From Algoriphagus antarcticus (GTDB taxonomy: Bacteria > Bacteroidota > Bacteroidia > Cytophagales > Cyclobacteriaceae): a DNA stretch of 64,000 nucleotides. Under the pieces are notes generated by a model. That model ran no database searches, was not told the DNA's origin, and saw only the letters and a list, made by a program, of their open reading frames with translations. The stretch is taken from contig NZ_MSSW01000037.1 in NCBI RefSeq assembly GCF_002150685.1, forward strand, positions 1-64,000, in the 5' to 3' direction. Shown one piece after another: positions 27,628-35,230 of this stretch. Every line of letters starts with the position of its first letter. Within the stretch, counting starts at the first letter, position 1. Made by a program: the position numbers and the translations under genes.

Positions 27628-27855
27628 TTTCGTTTTACTTCAGCCCCCAAAACTTCATTATTCGAAATTCTTCATTATTCATTCGTTATTAAAATATCGA
27701 ATGATGGACGTCGAATGCTGTATGATGAAATAGCTTACTCACTTAACTACGAATGAAAAAGTATCCTACTTTATCTCGAGATACCTTTAAATTTTGAATG
27801 ATGAACACCGAATTTTGGATGATGAAGTTTGATCAACTCTACTAACTGATAGAAA
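27628..27855. repeat. Low-complexity spacer with GAATGATG-type repeats
   Basis: The spacer between the permease and the NagZ-like gene consists largely of degenerate phrases built on GAATGATG, ATGATGAA and CGAATT, such as CGAATGATGGACG and TGAATGATGAACACC. No gene or clear promoter is visible. It is similar in style to the G-depleted spacer at 10038-10243. Confidence 0.55.
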
Positions 27856-29370
27856 ATGAATTTAAATACTCAACAAAAAATAGCCCAATGCTTCTCTCCG
27901 GCAGCATTTATCCATGATTCAGAGGAAAACTATCAAGCCATTGAAACGCTGATTCGAGAGCAGGAAATCGGCGGATTAACATTTTTTCATAGCCGTCATT
28001 CTGCCGCCGCCAACTTCGAAAAGCGTGCGGAAGTACTAGATGTAAGTGGAACATTGGAGAAAATGATCATACTTATCAACCGCTACCAGGCAATCTCGAA
28101 AACGCCTTTGCTGATCAGCATTGACGGGGAATATGGACTTGCGATGCGGATTGAGAAAACACCTCAATATCCCTTTGCGATCACTCTTGGAGCGATTAAG
28201 GAAAACTCACTGGAACTTATTGAAGAAGTAGGTTATAGAATGGGTCAGGATATGAAAGCCGCTGGAATCCATCTGAACCTAGCGCCCTGCTCAGATGTAA
28301 ATACTAATCCGAACAACCCCGTAATCGGCTACAGATCCTTTGGAACAGATCCACAACAGGTTGCCGAGAATTCATTAGCTATGTACAAAGGGATGAAAAA
28401 AGCTGGTATCGGCGCTTGTTTGAAGCATTTCCCCGGACATGGCGATACACAGACGGATTCACATTTGGGGCTTCCTGTCATCCTAAAGACGAAGGAAGAA
28501 CTCTTAAAGGAGGAACTTCTACCATTTCAATATGGAATAGATCAAGGCGTAGAGATGATAATGGTTGGCCATTTGGCTGCTCCGGCTTTATCCAGTGGGA
28601 AAGAAATAGCTGCCAGCATCAGTCGGGAGATTATTACCGACTTGCTCAAAAATGAAATGGGCTTTAAAGGTCTTATCATATCCGATGCTCTAAATATGAA
28701 AGCTGTGGCTGACTTATCTCCTATTCCTGGTCAATTAGAATGGCAAGCTTTTCAAGCCGGAAATGATATCCTTTGCTTTTCTGATCATGTGAAAGAGGGC
28801 ATAGAAATGATTTTCAAAAATGCTTCGGAGGAGGAAATTGATACAGTTTTTGAGAAAATATGGGAACTGAAGGAGAAGTTGGGTGTATTTGATTTTAAGA
28901 ATTTGGACGTGCCCGATTTTGATTGGGTAAGCCATTCTAAGTTTCAATCCCAATTATCCAAGGAATATGTTTCGGTGGTTTCTGGTAAGATTGATTCTCA
29001 GGAATTACAGCGTCTGGCAAATGTGAGAAAGCTTTCACATCGAATTTACTATGGGCAACCTGAATCGACCTTTTCAAAAAATCTAACTCTGAAATACAGT
29101 TCAGGCCTATCAAAAAACTCAATTGAAGATTCAGAAAAAGTAATCATTTCAGTTTTTGTTCCATCTCACAAACCCCTAAACCAATTTGGAATGGATGAAG
29201 AGGTATTGGAAGAAATCAAAACTATAACTCAATCAAAACCGTGTATTCTAGTTCATTTTGGAAATCCTCTGGCTCTAAAGCATGTAGGTAATCTCGAAGA
29301 TTTTGAAGCGGTAATCTGTGCCTACCAGAGTTTTGATGAGGCGCAGGAAATGGCTAGCAAATTTCTATGA
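27856..29370 (+). CDS. NagZ-like glycoside hydrolase family 3 protein
   Basis: The 504-residue protein has the GH3 beta-N-acetylglucosaminidase signature KHFPGHGDTQTDSHLGLP starting near residue 191, whose His-Asp dyad is typical of NagZ, and the nucleophile region KGLIISDALNMKAV. NagZ removes GlcNAc from anhydromuropeptides. There is no signal peptide, so it is cytoplasmic, as expected downstream of an AmpG-like importer. It is longer than Proteobacterial NagZ (about 340 residues); the C-terminal ~150 residues resemble a second alpha/beta domain of GH3 proteins. Confidence 0.9.
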   Translation: MNLNTQQKIAQCFSPAAFIHDSEENYQAIETLIREQEIGGLTFFHSRHSAAANFEKRAEVLDVSGTLEKMIILINRYQAISKTPLLISIDGEYGLAMRIEKTPQYPFAITLGAIKENSLELIEEVGYRMGQDMKAAGIHLNLAPCSDVNTNPNNPVIGYRSFGTDPQQVAENSLAMYKGMKKAGIGACLKHFPGHGDTQTDSHLGLPVILKTKEELLKEELLPFQYGIDQGVEMIMVGHLAAPALSSGKEIAASISREIITDLLKNEMGFKGLIISDALNMKAVADLSPIPGQLEWQAFQAGNDILCFSDHVKEGIEMIFKNASEEEIDTVFEKIWELKEKLGVFDFKNLDVPDFDWVSHSKFQSQLSKEYVSVVSGKIDSQELQRLANVRKLSHRIYYGQPESTFSKNLTLKYSSGLSKNSIEDSEKVIISVFVPSHKPLNQFGMDEEVLEEIKTITQSKPCILVHFGNPLALKHVGNLEDFEAVICAYQSFDEAQEMASKFL

Positions 29371-29453
29371 ACTATTCTTACTGCTAATGAGGATCAGAAA
29401 AACCAATGATCTAACCTGTGCTCCCCGAGAAATCCTCTCCGACCTCTGCGGTT

Positions 29454-29494
29454 AAACAAAAAAAACCGGCTTCCTTTGCAGGAAAACCGGCCTT
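29454..29494 (-). terminator. Terminator of the DUF4142 gene
   Basis: On the minus strand GGCCGGTTTTCCT folds with AGGAAGCCGG across a short loop and is followed by eight or more T residues. It lies about 65 bases after the stop codon. The stem could also stop plus-strand transcripts weakly. Confidence 0.8.
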
Positions 29495-29558
29495 AAAAGA
29501 AATCATCACGCAATTTCCACTGGGTTAATCAGCTTCAACTACATTCTGACTTCCCATG

Positions 29559-30149
29559 TTATATTCCTTCTAAAACTAATTCTGCTTTTACTTCAGCAGC
29601 ATCAAGGCGTTGATCTTTTACTTTTCCAAGAGTTTTGTCTGCAAAAGCTTTCATCGTGTTATTCTCACCGTTGTCTTTTTCGTTCTCATAGATTGACCTT
29701 GAGTTATCAAGCAATTCTAATTGAAAGTCAATAAAAGCCATATCGAAGTCTTCACCACTCAAAGCTGTCAATTCATCATATTTGGCTTTCATAGCAGATG
29801 AAATTCCATCAGAGATTTCAACATCCGTTCCATTTACAATACCTTCTAGCTCAGTTCTGCTTTCTGTATTTTCTGTAACTATCATGGTACCATACTCCAA
29901 AACAGAATCATCTTCACCGTTATCAAGAGCTAATTGTCCGAAGTCAATTTGTGCATTCAGATTCTCAGACGAAGCCATTGCAAAATTTCTGTCCTGCTGA
30001 TTGTAAGTAGTTAGAATAGGGTCGTCATTTTGGTCTTCACAGGAAGTCATTCCTACAAGACATATCGCAGAAAGCATCACAGCCGCTGAAGTGCGGAGTT
30101 TTCTAAAATTAGGTGCTTTTGCTGTTTGTGTTTGATTAATAGTTGTCAT
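29559..30149 (-). CDS. DUF4142 ferritin-like lipoprotein
   Basis: The 196-residue protein has an unusually long polar N-terminus before the hydrophobic stretch AAVMLSAICLVG and the lipobox cysteine in GMTSC (about residue 37). The mature part is the four-helix DUF4142 domain, recognised by QIDFGQLALDNGEDDSVLEYG and MIVTENTESRTELEGI. The family is periplasmic or surface-anchored and its function is unknown. A later start at the methionine near residue 25 is possible and would give a conventional signal length. It has its own terminator. Confidence 0.85.
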   Translation of the reverse strand: MTTINQTQTAKAPNFRKLRTSAAVMLSAICLVGMTSCEDQNDDPILTTYNQQDRNFAMASSENLNAQIDFGQLALDNGEDDSVLEYGTMIVTENTESRTELEGIVNGTDVEISDGISSAMKAKYDELTALSGEDFDMAFIDFQLELLDNSRSIYENEKDNGENNTMKAFADKTLGKVKDQRLDAAEVKAELVLEGI

Positions 30150-30300
30150 AATAAATTTAGTTGGTTTAGTGTTCCCAACTATTCGTGCAATGTCTATTCC
30201 GAAGCCCTTTAAAGCCTTAGAAAGCCATTCTCTATATTTCGCCTGTGTAGCGAATACTCAGTCTGTTGAAAGTTTTACTCTTTTAGTAAATAATAGCTTC

Positions 30301-31437
30301 TCACTGTTCTACGATCTCCCAGATCTCATAGGGAATGTAATCAGGTTCTTCATCTCCAATACTTGCCTTCACCAAAAGTCTGTTATTTGGCAAAGTCATT
30401 TGAACAAGTCCTGAAGGAATCGTCAACTCACCCTGAAGCTGAACTCCATTCTTAAAAAGTATCATTCTATAATAATCCGGGTCTATAAAGCGGTAAGGTT
30501 TTCCTTCGGCTTTTTTCAACTCATTCGCGGCTTCCGAAATCTCTTTCACATAAATAAGTCCCAACAAATCCGAATCGAACTTTAAGATCTTTTCATTATG
30601 AGAATAAAGAGGAGTTCTACCTGAAAAAGCCAAATTTGATTCCCTTAAAGGGATAGCATCCAAAGCTTTAAAAAATTCGTGTTTGACGATGATTCTTTGT
30701 ATAACATTCCAATTGATAGGATTAAAAATGGTAATCTCATTATCAATGGAAGTGGTAAAATATAAATTACCATTTCTTGCATCCAACGTAAAAATAGGAC
30801 TAGCCACTGCTGGGAATTCTTCATCCTCAATACCCTGATAGACCTTTCTACTTGACTAGAATACTTCCGACTGGATAGATTTACTAGCATCATCATAGAA
30901 TTCCATCATATTGATATTAGAGGGAACCCACTTAGGATGGACATTAATTCTCAAATTGGAAGCAATCGTAATAAATGACACTTGCGAACTCTTAGTTAGC
31001 GGAACAAACTTGGACCATGGCCCAGAATAAACAACAGTGGTGTTCTTCGGTTCAAACCTAACTTTATCAATCAAATTAAACTCTAAGTCGTATTTCAAAA
31101 GCTCCATGGAAGTCTGAACCCAGATATTCCCATCAGGAGAAAACCCCATAGTCAAGGCGGACATCAGATAATCTTCTGGCCCTTCGCCCTGTCTCTTTTT
31201 ACTTACTACAATCTTCCCCTTTGCATCAAAAATAGCGAGCTCAACTCCTTCAGAACCCTTATCAATAAAGCCGCTATAAATATCCCTTTTTGGATCATAA
31301 TCCCTAATACCAGCATTTGCAAGGCTTTCAATATGAAGATCTCTCACCTTCCTCAGCTTGTACTCCTGAGCAGTAAGTGTGAATGATAAAAAAGTTGCAC
31401 TTAGCGCAAGTGCTATGGTAATTAGATAATTTTTCAT
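30301..31437 (-). pseudogene. Six-bladed beta-propeller protein interrupted by one TAG
   Basis: Two halves lie in the same minus-strand frame. The first (31437-30859) has a signal peptide and propeller-like repeats (GEGPEDYLM, FSPDGNIWVQ). The frame then meets TAG at 30856-30858 after IQSEVF and continues without shift as SSRKVYQGIEDEEFPAVASP into the second half (to 30301), which again reads as propeller sequence. The joined length, about 379 residues, fits the 6-bladed beta-propeller family frequent in Bacteroidota. A nonsense mutation or a sequencing error explains this best. Re-initiation at the GTG at 30807 is conceivable but would give only half a propeller without a signal peptide. Confidence 0.8.
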
Positions 31438-31502
31438 GGGTTTCCATTAATTGAAAAACAAGCTAACGAAATAGGTCAAAAAAAGTAAACTTAAATTTGC
31501 GT

Positions 31503-32639
31503 TTACTTCTCAGCACCAAACTTATACACAATCTCATGCACGTATTTCTCACCAGGAGCTAAGCTAGTTGATGGAAAGCTTGGCTTATTTGGACTATCGG
31601 GCCAAGCTTCAGGTTCCAGACAAAGTGCCCAATGCGGTTGGTAAGTCTTGCCATCCGCTCCGGCGAAATTCCTCACATGATTGGCAGTGTAAAGCTGTAC
31701 GCCTGGAGCAGTAGAAAAAACCTCCATCACACGACCACTGTCAGGATGCTTCACAATTGCTATTTTCTTCAGCTCTGGAGAATTTGCTCTTTTGGTGACA
31801 TAATTATGATCGAAGCCCTCACCCAAAGCATCCAACTGAGCTCCTAGATTTTTTGGCGTTTGGAAATCAAATGGAGTTCCAGCTACAGCTTTAATTTCAC
31901 CCGTTGGAATCTGACCAGCCCCAGCTGGCGTGATCGCATCTGCAAAAATCTGCAACTCATGATCTCTCACATCACCGGTGATTCCGCTCAGATTGAAATA
32001 GGAATGATTCGTCAGGTTTACGACAGTCTTCTTATCGGTAGAAGATTCAAAAAGAAGCTTCAGCTCATTAGTGCTAGTCAACTCCATCCAAAGCGTAGTC
32101 ATCAGATTCCCCGGAAAACCTTCCTCTCCATCTACACTTTCATAAGTCATTTTCACTCCTATCGCATCGTCCTTTTTATAAGTTTCTGACTTCCATACTT
32201 TCACTCCGAAACCTTTCGCTCCCCCATGCAGGGTATTCTCTCCATTGTTTTTTGTGATGTGAAAAGTCTCATCGTCCAGCGCAAACGAAGCCTTCCCAAT
32301 CCGATTGGCATATCTTCCCACAGCAGCTCCTAGATAAGGACCATTTTTGGTGAAGTAATCAGGCACAGTCTCCAGTGCCAATACCACATTCTCCAGCTTT
32401 CCGTCCTTGTCTGGGGTGATTATCCGAGAAATTATACCACCATAATTCGTCAGTTCTACCTGCATTTTGCCATTGTCGAGGGTATATTTAAAAACATCTT
32501 GGCCTTCCCATGTGGCTACTTTCTCACCTTTGATGGATAGTTTAACTTTTTCTTGAATCACAGTCGTTTTGGTTTGAGATAGACAGGCTGTGCCTGAAAT
32601 AAGCAAGACTAATATTAGTAGGTTAAATTTTAGGTTCAT
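31503..32639 (-). CDS. galM: Aldose 1-epimerase (galactose mutarotase), lipoprotein
   Basis: The 378-residue protein has a lipoprotein signal (cysteine at about 19, SGTAC) and the mutarotase fold: YGGIISRIITPD, GRYANRIG, NTLHGGAKGFG, the catalytic histidine region VVNLTNHSYFNLSG, and the late glutamate in LCLEPEAWPDSPN. It interconverts alpha and beta anomers of hexoses. Export to the periplasm as a lipoprotein is common for the Bacteroidota form. It stands alone between the propeller pseudogene and the amidohydrolase. Confidence 0.93.
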   Translation of the reverse strand: MNLKFNLLILVLLISGTACLSQTKTTVIQEKVKLSIKGEKVATWEGQDVFKYTLDNGKMQVELTNYGGIISRIITPDKDGKLENVVLALETVPDYFTKNGPYLGAAVGRYANRIGKASFALDDETFHITKNNGENTLHGGAKGFGVKVWKSETYKKDDAIGVKMTYESVDGEEGFPGNLMTTLWMELTSTNELKLLFESSTDKKTVVNLTNHSYFNLSGITGDVRDHELQIFADAITPAGAGQIPTGEIKAVAGTPFDFQTPKNLGAQLDALGEGFDHNYVTKRANSPELKKIAIVKHPDSGRVMEVFSTAPGVQLYTANHVRNFAGADGKTYQPHWALCLEPEAWPDSPNKPSFPSTSLAPGEKYVHEIVYKFGAEK

Positions 32640-32820
32640 GTGTTTGAGTTAAAAATTGGAAAATTTGGAATTGGAAAATTCTTAAATGATGGCAAGTAGA
32701 AAGATATAACTCTGAAAGCCAGCCCGCCGCAGATTACAAAAATAAACGATTACGGATATTGGTGTCCGAACGAAGCACCTAAGAACTTCGTAAATCGAAA
32801 TTCTTAAATCCAAAATCACG

Positions 32821-34191
32821 CTATTCCCGTTTATGATTTGCCTCTATCCTATCCAGCTGCTTTTGAAGCTCGTCTCTATCATATACTTCACCCTTCATGA
32901 CAACCATAAATGGATTTTTCAGTGTCGTCAGATTTTTCAAAGGATTATTTTCCACTAATACAAAATCAGCAGATGCACCAGTTTTGACGACTCCCCATTC
33001 CCCTTCTTGATCAAAATATTTCGCAGTATTCACAGTTCCAGATTTTAAAATCTCATAGTTGGACATACCTGCTTTGGACATCAGCTCGATCTCGTGGTGA
33101 ATAGAAAATCCGGGAACATTAAAAACCTGAGGTGAATCAGAAGACATGAGAACGGGCACACCTGCTTCATGAAGCGTCATAAATAAGTTATTCCTAAAGT
33201 CCAGATAAGGCTGAACATTCTCCGCTGTCAAAATACCTTTTTCCTCATAAGGCGTTTTAGCATTGATCCAACTCTGCACCTGCTGTGCAGACATGTATTT
33301 CATTTCGGGAATATTTCTATATTCTTCGGCAGGTTTTGATCCAAAATACCGGTCAAAAAGTGTCAAAGTCGGTGCGATCCAAGCTTTAGTTTCCAATGTT
33401 AAATCAACCAACGCCGGTAATCTGCTTGGGTCAGCTTCACCTACGAGCAGCATAGTAAATGGTCCTGCAAGACTTGGGTCCAATACTCTGGAATAATCCG
33501 AAATCATCGCTTCAATGAAACCATCCATATGTTCAATTGATTTGTAGCCATTTTTCAAACTTGCCTCCAAGCCTACATCCAAAGACACATGTCCCCCGAA
33601 AGGAATTTCCAGCTCCTTGGCAGTTTTGGAAATCATCATAAACTCATCCATCGATAACCCTGGATGCAATTTCAAATGATCAAATCCAGCAGCTTTTTCA
33701 TCTCTCACCATTTGCGCAGCTTGGGTAGGTGAAGAAACTGAGCCTCCACTAAACGAGGGTCCTGACAAAAACAGGCGTGGTCCATCAATTTCTCCAGACT
33801 GAACCTTATCTCTAAGGGTCAAATGGGATTCATGTCCAATCATTCCCCGCACACGCAAAACGCCATTGGCAAGATATAGCCACATAGTCTCCTCTTGGAG
33901 TTGGGTATCTCCATTTTGAGCTATGGGTATATGGGAATGAAACTCAGCTAAACCAGGATAGACATAATACCCATTACCATCGATCACAAGATTACCCGCG
34001 AAATCGACATGCTCAGTCATTGGAGTAATTTTGAGGATTTTACCATCATCAACCAGGATTGATTGGTTTGCTAGGACCTGATCATTTTCCATGGTGACGA
34101 TGTTCACATTTGAAATAAGATAGGTCTGCGAAAATCCAGAGGAATATGAAATTTGGATTAGTAGGAAAAAAGCTAGAAGTGATTTAATCAT
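32821..34191 (-). CDS. Secreted amidohydrolase-family protein (imidazolonepropionase-like)
   Basis: The 456-residue protein has a signal peptide (first ~20 residues) and the amidohydrolase fold. The HxH metal motif is in LAEFHSHIP, the lysine/His region is DHLKLHP followed by FGGHVSLDVG, and the metal aspartate is in MSSDSPQ. Exported relatives include dipeptidases and prolidase-like enzymes of Cytophagia. The substrate is not predictable. The C-terminal ~25 residues are charged and helical. Confidence 0.87.
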   Translation of the reverse strand: MIKSLLAFFLLIQISYSSGFSQTYLISNVNIVTMENDQVLANQSILVDDGKILKITPMTEHVDFAGNLVIDGNGYYVYPGLAEFHSHIPIAQNGDTQLQEETMWLYLANGVLRVRGMIGHESHLTLRDKVQSGEIDGPRLFLSGPSFSGGSVSSPTQAAQMVRDEKAAGFDHLKLHPGLSMDEFMMISKTAKELEIPFGGHVSLDVGLEASLKNGYKSIEHMDGFIEAMISDYSRVLDPSLAGPFTMLLVGEADPSRLPALVDLTLETKAWIAPTLTLFDRYFGSKPAEEYRNIPEMKYMSAQQVQSWINAKTPYEEKGILTAENVQPYLDFRNNLFMTLHEAGVPVLMSSDSPQVFNVPGFSIHHEIELMSKAGMSNYEILKSGTVNTAKYFDQEGEWGVVKTGASADFVLVENNPLKNLTTLKNPFMVVMKGEVYDRDELQKQLDRIEANHKRE

Positions 34192-34317
34192 AGGAGGCTA
34201 TTGATGAGTCAGTTTCAATTTCGTGTATTAAGTAACTTAAAACAATCCTTTGGGGAAAATAGACTACTTGAAATCATAGCACTCATCGGCTGACTGCCTT
34301 TACCAATCATCCTGCAC

Positions 34318-34815
34318 TTATTTGCCGCTACTGACCGGAATACCCAAATATCTCAATGCTTCTGCCAGCATCTCATCTGGAGTTTGACATATTCTAAGTT
34401 TCAATCCATACTTGGGTTCTTCCCACGTCGCAAATTGTGAGTCCAGCATTCCAGCTTTCATGTAATGATTCTTTCTGGCAAGCATACGTCTCCAGATTAA
34501 TTCGCGATCCCCTTTGAGATGAATCCAGCGCACACTTTCATTTACTTTCAATAATTCTCGATAGCTTTCTTTCAAAGCAGAACATGCCAAAACTGCTCCA
34601 CCAGTTTTCTCAGATTCCACTAAAAGTCTTGCCAAAGCTTGCAACCAAGGCATTCTATCCTCATCATTTAAGGGAAAACCTTGGCTCATTTTTGCGATAT
34701 TTTCTTTAGGATGAAAATTATCTGCATCAAAAAATGGCAAATCCAGTGTATCTGCTATGCCAGACCCAATAGTTGTTTTGCCTGTTCCTGAAACTCCCGT
34801 GACTATGATTAGCAT
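34318..34815 (-). CDS. gntK: Gluconokinase
   Basis: The 165-residue protein starts directly with the Walker A motif GVSGTGKTTIG at residues 7-17 and contains FFDADNFHPKENIAKMSQG and NDEDRMPWL, the signature of GntK. It phosphorylates gluconate to 6-phosphogluconate with ATP. A KDPG aldolase gene lies about 4 kb away, so the two could serve an Entner-Doudoroff route, although the dehydratase is not in this window. The gene has no close partner. Confidence 0.93.
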   Translation of the reverse strand: MLIIVTGVSGTGKTTIGSGIADTLDLPFFDADNFHPKENIAKMSQGFPLNDEDRMPWLQALARLLVESEKTGGAVLACSALKESYRELLKVNESVRWIHLKGDRELIWRRMLARKNHYMKAGMLDSQFATWEEPKYGLKLRICQTPDEMLAEALRYLGIPVSSGK

Positions 34816-35061
34816 GTGTGAAAGGTAAGAAAAAACTTATTTCAGTTCCCATAATCTTTAGGCAACACGTAAGAACTAAATCAAACCCAGCTTTACGTAC
34901 CTACAACATGAAGTAAATTTTACTGGATAATTAATAGAAATCGCCTCTTTAGCCTATCATTTAACAATGGATCAGTATTACGAAAACTTAATGTTTAGAC
35001 CTCAATAAATTAAACTTTTACAAAATTTTTAGTAAAGTTCGTTTTATTAAAAAACATTTTT

Positions 35062-35069
35062 TAGATTTG
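35062..35069 (+). promoter_or_regulatory. Bacteroidota -7 promoter box TAGATTTG
   Basis: TAGATTTG fits the TAnnTTTG consensus exactly, about 160 bases upstream of the NagB-PIG-L start. A clear -33 TTG at the usual 19-20 base distance is missing, so the promoter is probable rather than certain. Confidence 0.5.
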
Positions 35070-35100
35070 TTTAAGTAAGTTACCAGAGTGAAAAAAGTTC

Positions 35101-35118
35101 TGATTAAAAGTTTAATCA
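35101..35118. promoter_or_regulatory. 18-base palindrome, candidate operator
   Basis: TGATTAAA and TTTAATCA form perfect 8-base arms around AG. The site lies 31 bases downstream of the TAGATTTG box and 112 bases before the NagB-PIG-L start codon, where a repressor would block elongation. The regulator is unknown; the DeoR protein at 22504 and ROK-type repressors are candidates by theme only. Confidence 0.5.
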
Positions 35119-35230
35119 ACAGACTCAACTAGGTTATAATAATAAATCAGTACCTCTAACAAATTGATTACCTACTACTTAATAACCGATCATCTAACAT
35201 ATTCCAATTAAATAAACCTGTCAAAACAGT

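Larger units (their letters stand above)
34816..35230. other. Divergent regulatory region before the NagB-PIG-L gene
   Basis: This AT-rich 415-base region separates gluconokinase (minus) from the NagB-PIG-L gene (plus). It holds a perfect TAnnTTTG box and an 18-base palindrome, listed separately. No small gene is visible. Confidence 0.55.
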
